From the NCBI GenBank assembly GCA_020352645.1, contig CP070683.1, positions 1,647,750 to 1,681,075 on the forward strand: a stretch of 33,326 nucleotides of DNA, read 5' to 3'. The notes under the pieces are model-generated. The model worked only from the letters and a program-made list of their open reading frames with translations. It did no database searches and was not told where the DNA came from. Shown in pieces: positions 23,358 to 31,479 of this stretch (positions within the stretch are counted from its first letter, which is position 1; each line of letters opens with the position of its first letter). This stretch comes from Candidatus Bathyarchaeota archaeon. Lineage in GTDB: Archaea > Thermoproteota > Bathyarchaeia > Bathyarchaeales > SOJC01. The translations under genes and the position numbers were made by a program.

Positions 23358-23960
23358 GTGGTTATTAGACTCGATAGAACTTATCATATGGGTGAAAATG
23401 GGGAATCAGAAATCAGCCCTTCAAATGCTTCATCAAGCGTTTCGGTCAACGTCAGAGTGAAAAGCCTGCTGGGGACTAAACTGGATGAAAACCAAGGGGA
23501 AGGAAGGGCCATCAATTTTGATGTAAAGGCGCAAATGGAAGAGCAACAACGGCGAAGTGGGCACATAAGCGTGGCTTTCGAATTGAATGTGGGAACCAAG
23601 CCGAGTGCTGTTAAATATTCGGTGCAGGGTGCCGCGATTATCGAAGGCAAGGATGAAGAGATAAGGAAAATGCTGGAAGTCAATCCTGAGACTCAAATCC
23701 CTTTTGTCTTCACAAAGGTGTATCAGCATGTGTTCATGTCAGTCTATCTGCTCGCCACTCTGATTGACGCTCCATATCCTCCTCCAAACTTACTCTCTTC
23801 GAGCGAGCAATCTGCTGAGCAGCCAGCAGCACAAATGGTGGCAGGCTATGAATCCAGGAAGCGGGAGGATTCTCCGCAACCAGTGCCTACTCCAGCATCG
23901 CAAGAAGGCGCTCCCCCACAGCCAGCAAACGTATCCGCAGAAAAGGCAAGCGGCCTTTAG
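23358..23960 (+). CDS. SecB-like chaperone domain protein
   Basis: 200 residues from GTG 23358; ATG 23388 is a likely alternative start (190 residues). Residues about 28-140 follow the SecB pattern: antiparallel strands (VSVNVRVKSLLGTKL; GHISVAFELNVG; AVKYSVQGAAIIEG), then P-x-x-x-IPFVFTKVYQHVFMSVYLL, equivalent to the FPYAREC helix of SecB, ending PYPPPNL, equivalent to FPQLNLAPV. SecB tetramers hold unfolded client proteins. The C-terminal ~45 residues are Pro/Gln/Ala/Ser-rich and disordered. The match is by pattern and not by strong identity, so I rate it moderate. It ends 26 bp from the convergent VWA gene. Confidence 0.55.
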   Translation: MVIRLDRTYHMGENGESEISPSNASSSVSVNVRVKSLLGTKLDENQGEGRAINFDVKAQMEEQQRRSGHISVAFELNVGTKPSAVKYSVQGAAIIEGKDEEIRKMLEVNPETQIPFVFTKVYQHVFMSVYLLATLIDAPYPPPNLLSSSEQSAEQPAAQMVAGYESRKREDSPQPVPTPASQEGAPPQPANVSAEKASGL

Positions 23961-23986
23961 AATATTATAGTGTTTGATGAAGACCT

Positions 23987-25696
23987 CTAATTCTCTAATG
24001 CAGCTGCTGACGTATTAATGAAAATTCTAGCAAACTTCTTTATCAAGTCCCTTTGGCTATAGACAGCACAGCCTTCTCTGAAGAACTCGTTCATCCTTTC
24101 GCTTTCAATACCCACCCCAATCACCTGAACACCTCGTTTCTTCATCGCGTCCACAGTCTCCCTAAGTTCGGCTGATATATTCGGGTAACCGTAGGGCCAT
24201 CCATCGGAGAGAACAATCAGAAATTTCTGTTCATCAAATCGTTGATTGAGAATCCTTCCTGCGACTCGAATAGCATCAGGCATATATGTTAACCCTTGGA
24301 ATTCTAATCCGCCTATTCTGGCACGAACTCTTGCCGAATACGCCTCCGATGAATCTTTCAACACATATAGGCAATCATTAAATGCATAGAAGGACCATGA
24401 ACCCGGGTCCATCAACAATTCCTTTGTTGCTTCAGCCACGCAAATTGCCAAAGCTCGCCCCAAATCACCTGTGATTCTCATACTTGCACTTGCATCGAAT
24501 AGGAGGCCCCAAGCATAGCTTCTGCTCAGATACTCATTCTCCATAAAAACATCTGTTCGTGGACTTCTACTAGCGATTTTTTGCACAACCTCTGTGAGAT
24601 CTAACTGCCCTCTTTCCTTTCTCGGATCTTCGTCTAACGCATCTTGAGCTACCCTCAAACTGTCCAGAAGACGCCTGCTTCCTCCCCTCAACAAAGTTCT
24701 AGCTCTCAGATACTGAGTATAATCTTCTTCAGGGAAAAGAACAGATTCAAACCTTGTGCCTTTGAGATGCCTGCGAATCTTGCTCAGGATTTTTTGCCTC
24801 CGCGCTTTCTTGTGGAGCCAAGAATCAAAAGCTTGAATGGCTTCCGCATCTACCTCTCTCCCCCAACAAGATTCAATATTTCCTCTCGGCACATTCCCGC
24901 CTAAGGTTTTCATCGATTCTCTGAAAATCTCTTCAACGCCACTATCATGTGGCTCGAATTCCTGAATGAAAACACTGGAAGGGCCAATCAATTCAGTGTG
25001 GGGTAAGGAAGGAGCTTCTAAGACTGGGCCATTAGATTCAAGAGTATGGATTAGACTCGCCGTAGTGTCACTAGCCTTTTCGTCAAGGCGCTTTTCCTTA
25101 CCGTTGAGTGCTTCAGCAAATTCTTGCCTGAGCGAAAACACCATTGCTGCCAACCTGGATACTACGGCCTCTTCAGTTCGCTCAAGTTTTCCCTTTGCGA
25201 TGCCTACGTTGATCTTTGCTAACAAGGACGCCATAATTCTAGTAGCAGGATTAAGGATGCGCTTACTAGGTTTCATCCTCAGAAAAGCCAGAGAATCTGC
25301 AAAAGCCAAATCCTGAAGCTTATCAGGTTGGTTTACCAGAATGTAAGCATTGGCCAATGCATCAGTAACCAAGGTTTGACAGAACCTCTCCACAAATGGG
25401 GGCTCTCCTTTAAGATCACAATGCATTTCATCATGGATCAAGGTGTGCGTGGTCAGATGCAAGACGCAGGCTCGAAATAGTTTGCCGACTTCAGCCTTCC
25501 CGGACTCTTCTTGAAGTAGGTATCCCAGAAAAGATATCTGCTTATCCGCTTGCATCTTGGGCAATGGTAGGATGATCTCGAAGCCACTGTTTTCTCGCCT
25601 GAGGATTGGTTGCTGTATATCGGGGTTCAGACGAATCTTGGTATTCCTGTTATCTTTCTGAAGCGAGACAGCCCAGGCATAGTCGAGAAATCCCAT
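23987..25696 (-). CDS. NorD/CbbO-type VWA-domain protein
   Basis: 569 residues. The C-terminal VWA domain (about 393-560) has a complete MIDAS: DASAS (401-405), T470 in QGLTYMPDA and D498 in VLSDGWP. The stretch VRARIGGLEFQGLTYMPDAI is very close to NorD proteins, the partners of NorQ ATPases. The N-terminal part is helical with a His-rich segment (H80, H84, H88, H92: HLTTHTLIHDEMHCD), of unknown role. NorD/CbbO proteins bridge a MoxR ATPase to its client (nitric oxide reductase, Rubisco). Neither client is nearby. It starts 5 bp after the MoxR gene, so the two form an operon. Confidence 0.83.
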   Translation of the reverse strand: MGFLDYAWAVSLQKDNRNTKIRLNPDIQQPILRRENSGFEIILPLPKMQADKQISFLGYLLQEESGKAEVGKLFRACVLHLTTHTLIHDEMHCDLKGEPPFVERFCQTLVTDALANAYILVNQPDKLQDLAFADSLAFLRMKPSKRILNPATRIMASLLAKINVGIAKGKLERTEEAVVSRLAAMVFSLRQEFAEALNGKEKRLDEKASDTTASLIHTLESNGPVLEAPSLPHTELIGPSSVFIQEFEPHDSGVEEIFRESMKTLGGNVPRGNIESCWGREVDAEAIQAFDSWLHKKARRQKILSKIRRHLKGTRFESVLFPEEDYTQYLRARTLLRGGSRRLLDSLRVAQDALDEDPRKERGQLDLTEVVQKIASRSPRTDVFMENEYLSRSYAWGLLFDASASMRITGDLGRALAICVAEATKELLMDPGSWSFYAFNDCLYVLKDSSEAYSARVRARIGGLEFQGLTYMPDAIRVAGRILNQRFDEQKFLIVLSDGWPYGYPNISAELRETVDAMKKRGVQVIGVGIESERMNEFFREGCAVYSQRDLIKKFARIFINTSAAALEN

Positions 25697-25701
25697 TTGA
25701 G

Positions 25702-26745
25702 CTACCGCATGCTTTGGTTTCCTTCGGGCTTGGGGAAGATGGATTCGATGATGCGCCTAACGTCATCTTGCACTTCGGAATTGTCACTCGTCAAAGCAAT
25801 TATCGTCTCTTCAGCAGCGACATTGGCTGTGTTGCCATCATGGATTAGAGTAGCCCAATTTATGAGATCCCCTAGTGAAGGTCCATAAGGTATGTCCCCT
25901 GATTTATACTGCCTTCTGAGCTCAGCGCCTGCTTGAACGATTTTGTAGGCAACGTCTTCATTTACCTTTGCGCGATTCCTTAGCATTTCAACCTCGACTG
26001 ATGAGATTTTGTCTCCAACACTCGTGTAATCGAAGTTTATCCATACCGCCATTCGCCTTCGCATTGCCGCGTTCAGCGGCTTCGTGCCAGCAAACTCGGC
26101 TGAATAAGGGTTCATGCTGATAACTAGATAACCATACTTGTGTCTCTCAACAACCTCATTGTCTTTCTCGTTCAGCACCAAATGACCACGAGTGTCGAGG
26201 ACTGGATTAAGCCTTGTGGCTACGTCCTGCTTCATCATATTGGCTTCATCTAAATACATTATACCGCCTTGTCTGAGCCACCTAGTAACCATCCCGTCAA
26301 TCCAATTCTCTTTCCCGAGTCCGATGAAGCGTCCAATCAGATCATATGAAGATGTCTGAAGTCCACAGTTGACTTCCCAAACAGGCAGTCCGCAGAGCTC
26401 CGCTACAAGATAAACAATATGGGTTTTTCCAGTTCCTGAAGGGCCTATCAGAGAACACTGTTTGAAGTAATAAAGCGCTCGGACTATCCGCTCGACATAG
26501 TGTTGTCCACTATCAATGTATTTTGGAGTGCTCTTGGGAATCATGTCCGCAAGGTGTGCGAAACTGTAGTTTGGATGAAGATCATATTTCCCAATGTCAT
26601 ACTGATTGTAGAGGGGAGATTGAGACATCGGGCGTTCCTTGTTTATGGACACCGTTATTTTGTAGTTATCTCTTCGAATTGAGGTGACCTTTCGGATTCT
26701 GCTATCTTCTTCCTTTTCTCTTAACCCTTGGTGTCCATAACTCAA
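25702..26745 (-). CDS. MoxR AAA+ ATPase, NorQ/CbbQ/GvpN type
   Basis: 347 residues from TTG 26745; an ATG at 26628 with AAGGAA upstream gives 308 residues and a more usual N-terminus. In the shorter numbering: Walker A GPSGTGKT (62-69), SYDLIGRFIG with W-x-DG-x-VTRW (about 94-117), Walker B IMYLDE (123-128), sensor 1 SMNP (171-174) and Arg finger region AMRRRMAVW (about 188-196). The DLIGRF block and the NPYSAE-x-x-GTKPLN loop place it with the NorQ/NirQ/CbbQ/GvpN group, ring ATPases that remodel metalloenzyme or gas-vesicle complexes. A TATA-like AAATATAAATATT (26783-26795) upstream gives a 15-20 nt leader to the TTG start, which favours the longer form. Confidence 0.88.
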   Translation of the reverse strand: MSYGHQGLREKEEDSRIRKVTSIRRDNYKITVSINKERPMSQSPLYNQYDIGKYDLHPNYSFAHLADMIPKSTPKYIDSGQHYVERIVRALYYFKQCSLIGPSGTGKTHIVYLVAELCGLPVWEVNCGLQTSSYDLIGRFIGLGKENWIDGMVTRWLRQGGIMYLDEANMMKQDVATRLNPVLDTRGHLVLNEKDNEVVERHKYGYLVISMNPYSAEFAGTKPLNAAMRRRMAVWINFDYTSVGDKISSVEVEMLRNRAKVNEDVAYKIVQAGAELRRQYKSGDIPYGPSLGDLINWATLIHDGNTANVAAEETIIALTSDNSEVQDDVRRIIESIFPKPEGNQSMR

Positions 26746-26782
26746 AATCTGAGGCCTCTATTCGTATATTGACTGATGGAGA

Positions 26783-26795
26783 AAATATAAATATT
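26783..26795 (-). promoter_or_regulatory. TATA box for the MoxR-VWA operon
   Basis: An A/T-only 13-mer about 40-50 nt before the TTG at 26745. Because it reads similarly on both strands, its direction is assigned from distance alone. Confidence 0.45.
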
Positions 26796-26842
26796 GCGTA
26801 CTACGACTTGCGATACGCTATTCTTATCTGGGAACTCCACCG

Positions 26843-26873
26843 TCAAAGACTGTTTGTCTTCCACAGTCATTGA
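26843..26873. promoter_or_regulatory. Imperfect inverted repeat in the divergent MoxR / protein D promoter region
   Basis: TCAAAGACTGT (26843-26853) and ACAGTCATTGA (26863-26873) pair at 10 of 11 positions around a 9-nt spacer. It sits between the MoxR-VWA operon and the divergent protein D gene, placed as an operator for either. No regulator is assigned. Confidence 0.45.
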
Positions 26874-26955
26874 ATGGGTAATGTGTGTAAGGGGCTGCAA
26901 CATACAAGAGTTTTTAGTTCCGCGACATTGAAGACTAGGCAAAGGAATGCTCCTT

Positions 26956-27483
26956 ATGAGTGAAGAAGCTAGTACTCAAGGGAAGGTGCAGTTTCCCGTT
27001 GAAGGTAGCTTGGTAAACACTAAGGAAACTCAAGAGACCCTTCAAAACCTTGTCACGTCACTAAGAATGATGCACGGTGACATTGGACAGATTTGCGAAC
27101 TAGCTTCTGAGGAGAGAAATCTGGTAGCAGCATTTATCGAATCGCTCTCAAAAGTCATGAGGCCTCTCACCAAAACGTTACCAGTTTCATCTCAAGTATT
27201 TCCAAGAAACGGGGGGAAAGTGATCAAAGCGTGCATTGATCATCATGGACACCTACTAATTCTCGATGAAAATGGACAAATGGAACTCAAAGATCTTGGA
27301 CATCCAGAGAACCTTAATCTCATGATCAGCGTTGCTGAAGATGTGTTGCCGAAGCTCGGCGAGCTCACAAGAGCTTATAGACAGACGCTGGAAAATCGAA
27401 TCAGTTTTCTTTCAAGCATCACGAAGGAAATGCAGAAAATATCTAAGGCATTGGCCACGGCCTTGTCAGGTGCAAACACTTGA
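26956..27483 (+). CDS. Helical protein D, paralogue of protein A
   Basis: About 175 residues. The frame opens with ATG 26947, but ATG 26956 has the AAAGGA site at a proper 9-nt distance, so I start there. Architecture parallels protein A: helix ending in SEERNL, central strand-like segment (VIKACIDHHGHLLILDENGQ), then a long helix (LMISVAEDVLPKLGELTRAY, RQTLENRISFLSSITKEMQK). The acidic N-terminus and polar C-terminus of A are much shorter here. It is unrecognised and has no membrane segment. It diverges from the MoxR-VWA operon, while A lies on the other side of that operon, so the pair flanks the ATPase module. Confidence 0.65.
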   Translation: MSEEASTQGKVQFPVEGSLVNTKETQETLQNLVTSLRMMHGDIGQICELASEERNLVAAFIESLSKVMRPLTKTLPVSSQVFPRNGGKVIKACIDHHGHLLILDENGQMELKDLGHPENLNLMISVAEDVLPKLGELTRAYRQTLENRISFLSSITKEMQKISKALATALSGANT

Positions 27484-27500
27484 ATATGTCAAGACAGTAG

Positions 27501-28289
27501 TCAGCTACCCCTTCTCCAAATCGCAAGCAGGAATCTGAGTTTCTCTTCAAATGATGTATCTTCAGTCCAGAATTTCACAAGCATCATAAGCATGACTCCC
27601 ATGAGTAAGAACAGAATCTGAATGATGGAATTTCTAATATCCGTCTCTTTGTGAAGTTCCGGGATTAGATCTGTTGTAGCCACGTATATGAAACCGCCCG
27701 CTGTGAAAGCCAAAATGTAGCCTAGACTTGGCAGATAAGGGAGAAAGAGATAGGTGAGCAAAGCACCGGCTAAGGCCAAGAGTGCAGTGAAGAAGTTGAA
27801 CATGAGAGCCTTTGCCTTTTCAAAGCCTCCGTAGACAAGAACTCCAAAGTCGCCAAGCTCCTGTGGCACTTCATGCAGAAAAACTGCTGCGGTGGTGACT
27901 ATTCCTAGAGAGTGCGAAGAAAGGAAGCTTGCAGCTATAGCGATGCCATCGATAAGATTGTGTATACCATCACCTAGAAGGTTGAGATATGCGAAGGCGT
28001 GAACAGGGCACTCTCTTTGATGACAATGACGCCAGATGCTCTTTTCAAGGATGAAAAACACAACTAAGCCGAGCACAACTGTTATGGAGACACTTTCATC
28101 AAGCATTGAGTAAGACTCCGGGATCAAGTGGAAGAAGGCTCCCCCAAGCAGTCCCCCAGATGCGAAGCTGACGAGCATAATTAGTATCCTCTTTAGGAGC
28201 CGCTCTTTCAGAGCCAGAAGCAAGGCTCCGGCAAGTGAAATGGCACTCACTGCAATCGTTGACACCAATATCCACGTTAAGGTCTGCAC
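27501..28289 (-). CDS. ZIP family divalent metal transporter
   Basis: 262 residues, GTG start, about seven to eight membrane helices. The two signature metal-site helices are present: HNLIDGIAIAASF (H and D/N ligands) and HEVPQELGDFGVL. The cytoplasmic loop between helices 3 and 4 has a short His/Cys cluster (HCHQRECPVHAF), a likely metal-sensing or relay site. It imports Zn2+ or Fe2+/Mn2+ down its gradient; selectivity cannot be read. A TATA-like CTTATAAG lies upstream on the minus strand near 28345. It is convergent with protein D. Confidence 0.92.
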   Translation of the reverse strand: MQTLTWILVSTIAVSAISLAGALLLALKERLLKRILIMLVSFASGGLLGGAFFHLIPESYSMLDESVSITVVLGLVVFFILEKSIWRHCHQRECPVHAFAYLNLLGDGIHNLIDGIAIAASFLSSHSLGIVTTAAVFLHEVPQELGDFGVLVYGGFEKAKALMFNFFTALLALAGALLTYLFLPYLPSLGYILAFTAGGFIYVATTDLIPELHKETDIRNSIIQILFLLMGVMLMMLVKFWTEDTSFEEKLRFLLAIWRRGS

Positions 28290-28409
28290 GCCACATCAAC
28301 CACCAGCATTGTTACTTGAGCTATTAAAAATGTCCCTAGTCTTATAAGGCGGGACCAAGTGCTGTGTCGTTCGCGAGGTTGCGGCTTTCATAGCAGTTAG
28401 CACATGTTG

Positions 28410-29807
28410 TTACAGGCCAACCATTTTGACTTGTTCGACTTGAAGTGATGGTACAACTGAGCTTGAGAACTGTTTGGCGTCATTGCCTACTTGTGAAATT
28501 TGTCTGAACCAGTCAAATGCGTTTCCAGAAATCATGCCGTTCTTTATGGGATGTTCAATCTGACCATTCTTCACGTAGAATGCACGAGAAAGCTGCGCAC
28601 TCACCAGTCCAGAGCCTGCTTGAGGAAATCCAGACATCGATTCTACAAGTACTCCATTCTGCAATTCACTTGTCAATTCTTCTTTGCATTTGCGACCCCC
28701 CTCAATCAAGAGGTTTGAGGGGTAAATTTCTGGCTTTGCTCTATATCCGCTTCCAATAATCATCTTAACTAAATCAAATCCTCCAGCAGAACGAGACGCG
28801 TTCGCAGTATTCTCAGCCTTCAGCGTGTTTGCAGAGGTTGTGTCGTGAAGGAAGCTTCTCAATCTGCCTCTGTCCACCAACACTGTGGCTCTGGAAGAAG
28901 ACCCTTCATCATCGAAACTTCGAGAAGAAAAGCCACCGCTAAGTGTTGAGTTGTCTATAATTGTCAGATTCGAAGAGGCGACAAGATTCCCGACTTCCTT
29001 CGTCCAAGGTGATCTTCCAGCCATTACGGAGCTGGCTTTCAACGCATCAATCAAAACATGGACTGGTTGATAAGAAACAGCCTCTGGACTGAAGATGGCC
29101 GTTCCTTCAAAACTCTTTAGAGGCTTCGGCTTGAGCATCTCTATAACCATTTTTCCAACATTTCGACCAACTTTCTCTGGAGTTAGCTTCGACGAGCGGC
29201 TGAAAACTGAGTCGCTACAGCCTGGAGTCACTTCACAATTCTGCTTTCCGCTTCCAACAAGATAAAGAATGCATTTTGATTCTCGCTCTTCAAAGTCTAC
29301 TCCTGAGGTGTTATGAATCCCACGCCACCTAGATTGGAAAATCACATGACCATCTTTTGCGATAACTCTCTTGTCCACGTCTTCAGCAGCTATCATTGCT
29401 CTTCTGGCTATGTCCACTGCGTCCTCGACAGTGACCTCGTTAACCCGCTTGTCGAACAATCCAGCAACGCTTGGCAACTTTCGACGACCTGCGAAGGCAA
29501 AGTTCTCTATCTCTGAACTGGTTTTGGAGGCATCATATGCTTTTTCTGCAGCTACTCGTACTGCTTTTTCTTCCATGGCGTTTGTGCAGGCGAAACCAAC
29601 TTTGCCCTTGGAAGTCGCCACTCGAAAACCAACGCCGGAATCATCCATCAAGTTCTGAGTTAGAATGTCGCCATTTCTAATGGTGACCTCTGTCTTTGTT
29701 GTGCTTGTGTAAAATGCCTCAACCTGAGCGTTTCTCTTGGCTTCAATATGATGGACAGCCTTGCCAACGAAATCTTTGAGGATTGCCCAGTTTTTGTCTA
29801 AATTCAT
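28410..29807 (-). CDS. TldE/PmbA family metalloprotease subunit
   Basis: 465 residues. The N-terminal oligomerisation and substrate-channel domain shows VEAFYTSTTKTEVTIRNGDI and GVGFRVATSKGKVGFACTN. The C-terminal half has the TldE pattern (FSSRSFDDEGSSSRATVLVD, NTANASRSAGG) and lacks the HExxxH zinc motif, as expected for the non-catalytic subunit. TldE pairs with TldD to make a heterodimeric protease that trims unfolded peptides or leader peptides. Its ATG lies 3 bp after the TldD stop, which fits equal production of both subunits. Confidence 0.92.
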   Translation of the reverse strand: MNLDKNWAILKDFVGKAVHHIEAKRNAQVEAFYTSTTKTEVTIRNGDILTQNLMDDSGVGFRVATSKGKVGFACTNAMEEKAVRVAAEKAYDASKTSSEIENFAFAGRRKLPSVAGLFDKRVNEVTVEDAVDIARRAMIAAEDVDKRVIAKDGHVIFQSRWRGIHNTSGVDFEERESKCILYLVGSGKQNCEVTPGCSDSVFSRSSKLTPEKVGRNVGKMVIEMLKPKPLKSFEGTAIFSPEAVSYQPVHVLIDALKASSVMAGRSPWTKEVGNLVASSNLTIIDNSTLSGGFSSRSFDDEGSSSRATVLVDRGRLRSFLHDTTSANTLKAENTANASRSAGGFDLVKMIIGSGYRAKPEIYPSNLLIEGGRKCKEELTSELQNGVLVESMSGFPQAGSGLVSAQLSRAFYVKNGQIEHPIKNGMISGNAFDWFRQISQVGNDAKQFSSSVVPSLQVEQVKMVGL

Positions 29808-29810
29808 TGT

Positions 29811-31193
29811 TCAGCCACCCGATCCTCCGACCAAGATCTCGCAGCGAATAGAAGGAACGATACGACCTTGCACAGCAAACTGATATTTCCCACAGGCTCC
29901 AGGGCGGAGAACTGCCTCTTTGCCAACGGCGTCAACCGTCTTGAAAACGTCTACAGCATTTCCAGCGACATTTGCGCCTCGAAACTCCTCACCTAATTCT
30001 CCATGCTTGATACTTTGAGCTTTCTGGAATCCGAAGGTGAAATCCGCATTGGAATCTGCTTGACCGCCGAAAGTTCCTTCGAGAAATATCCCTTCTTTCA
30101 CCTCTTCCAACATTTCCTCTTCCGAATAGTCCCCTTCTTCGATTCCGATGTTAGTTTGTCTGATCAAAGGTTCCACACTATAATCCCACGCATGAGAGTT
30201 ACCGCTTGGTGTGGATCCAGATAGGGCAGCGCTTGTTCTATCATGCATAAATGATTCGAGAACACCCTTTTCGATGAGGACTGTACGTTTCGACTCAACT
30301 CCTTCATCATCGAAAGGAAGGTAACCTAGACCATTCTTTACACGCCCGTCGTCGTAGATCGTTATAAGTTTCGAAGAAACAAGCTGGCCGATTCTTTCGC
30401 CAAATCCGCCGCCTGTCATTGCCAAGTCTGCTTCTAATGGATGTCCTATTGCTTCATGTAGCAAAGTAGCACATAAAGTGGGATGGATGACTACTTGGAA
30501 TTTGCCTGATGGTGGAGCTTTTGCCTTCAGGAGTCTGGCAGCGTCTTGCGCGACACTTCTGCCTAGGTGAAAAGGTGGAACTGTGTCGAAAATCTCGAGG
30601 CCACCTGTATGGCCAATGTTTTCTGAAGCTGGGCACATCTGACCATTCTCTTTAGCAATTACGTCGACGAACAATTGAACTCGATTAGTTTTTTGATGGA
30701 TCTGGACTTCTTCAGAATCTAGGAAGTACTTGTCATCTTCTATGCTTACATAAGTGGCCTTTACGTCAACAACTTGCTTGACTTCGTTTGCGCCTCGGTA
30801 GGCTTCTAATGGAATCTCAGCTATTTCGTCAGGCGACATCTTTAGCGGTGGTCTCTTGCCAGTCGCGGACACGTCTGCCACTCTTGCTTTGGCAGGCTCA
30901 AGATGAATCTCTTCGTTCCTTGCGTTTGCTGATGCTTTAGCGAGTTTCAGAGAAATCTTCAGAGCATTTCTTAGGCTTTCAGAATCAATGATGTTTGTCG
31001 AGCTGAAGCCCCAAGATTTGCTGTCGACAAGAGTCCTTATGCCGACACCTCGCAGAGACATACTAGAGAAATCTTCCACGATTCCATTCCTCACAGTACA
31101 GGTTGTGATCGTCCTGCTTTGCCTTCGAAGCTGCACTAGGTCTGCTTCGCTGGCGACAGTGGTTTGCAGGCATTCCTCAAGAATCCTAGACAT
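29811..31193 (-). CDS. tldD: TldD family zinc metalloprotease subunit
   Basis: 460 residues from the ATG at 31193, chosen because a GAGGAG site sits about 9 nt upstream and the length then matches TldE; the frame is open back to 31307, but ATGs there lack a ribosome site. The zinc motif HEAIGH is intact, followed by LEADLAMTGG, and the family blocks YLPFDDEGVESKRTVLIEKG and TPSGNSHAW are present. It is the catalytic half of the TldD/TldE protease, digesting small unfolded polypeptides in the cytosol. It is first in a two-gene operon. Confidence 0.93.
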   Translation of the reverse strand: MSRILEECLQTTVASEADLVQLRRQSRTITTCTVRNGIVEDFSSMSLRGVGIRTLVDSKSWGFSSTNIIDSESLRNALKISLKLAKASANARNEEIHLEPAKARVADVSATGKRPPLKMSPDEIAEIPLEAYRGANEVKQVVDVKATYVSIEDDKYFLDSEEVQIHQKTNRVQLFVDVIAKENGQMCPASENIGHTGGLEIFDTVPPFHLGRSVAQDAARLLKAKAPPSGKFQVVIHPTLCATLLHEAIGHPLEADLAMTGGGFGERIGQLVSSKLITIYDDGRVKNGLGYLPFDDEGVESKRTVLIEKGVLESFMHDRTSAALSGSTPSGNSHAWDYSVEPLIRQTNIGIEEGDYSEEEMLEEVKEGIFLEGTFGGQADSNADFTFGFQKAQSIKHGELGEEFRGANVAGNAVDVFKTVDAVGKEAVLRPGACGKYQFAVQGRIVPSIRCEILVGGSGG

Positions 31194-31479
31194 AAGTGTC
31201 AACTCCTCAGTTAGATTCTGAACGTAACTATAGCCTGTGTTGGTAAATCTCTTTTGTGTATTCATAGGAAGAATAAGAGAAGAGGAATCGGTGCCGATCT
31301 TGCCCAACCAGTCTTTAGCTAGGTTCTACTCTAGCTAAGAGCAATGATCACTCTTTTGTCACTTTTCATCTCTCCGCAGAAGAAAGAGGGAAACTGCCAC
31401 TGCACAATCAGGTTTTTTGAAGACGTAGACAAGTTTCTAATCTTAATAAGCTGTAATGTAAAGATATTCGGGAAAACTC

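Noticed and set aside
25702-26745. Gas vesicle GvpN and a gas vesicle cluster
   Set aside because: The ATPase is in the same broad group, but no GvpA, GvpF/L, GvpK or other gas vesicle gene is near, and the partner VWA gene is of NorD type.
23987-26745. Nitric oxide reductase maturation (NorQ-NorD) proper
   Set aside because: No NorB/NorC or other haem-copper oxidase genes are present; only the helper pair resembles Nor proteins.
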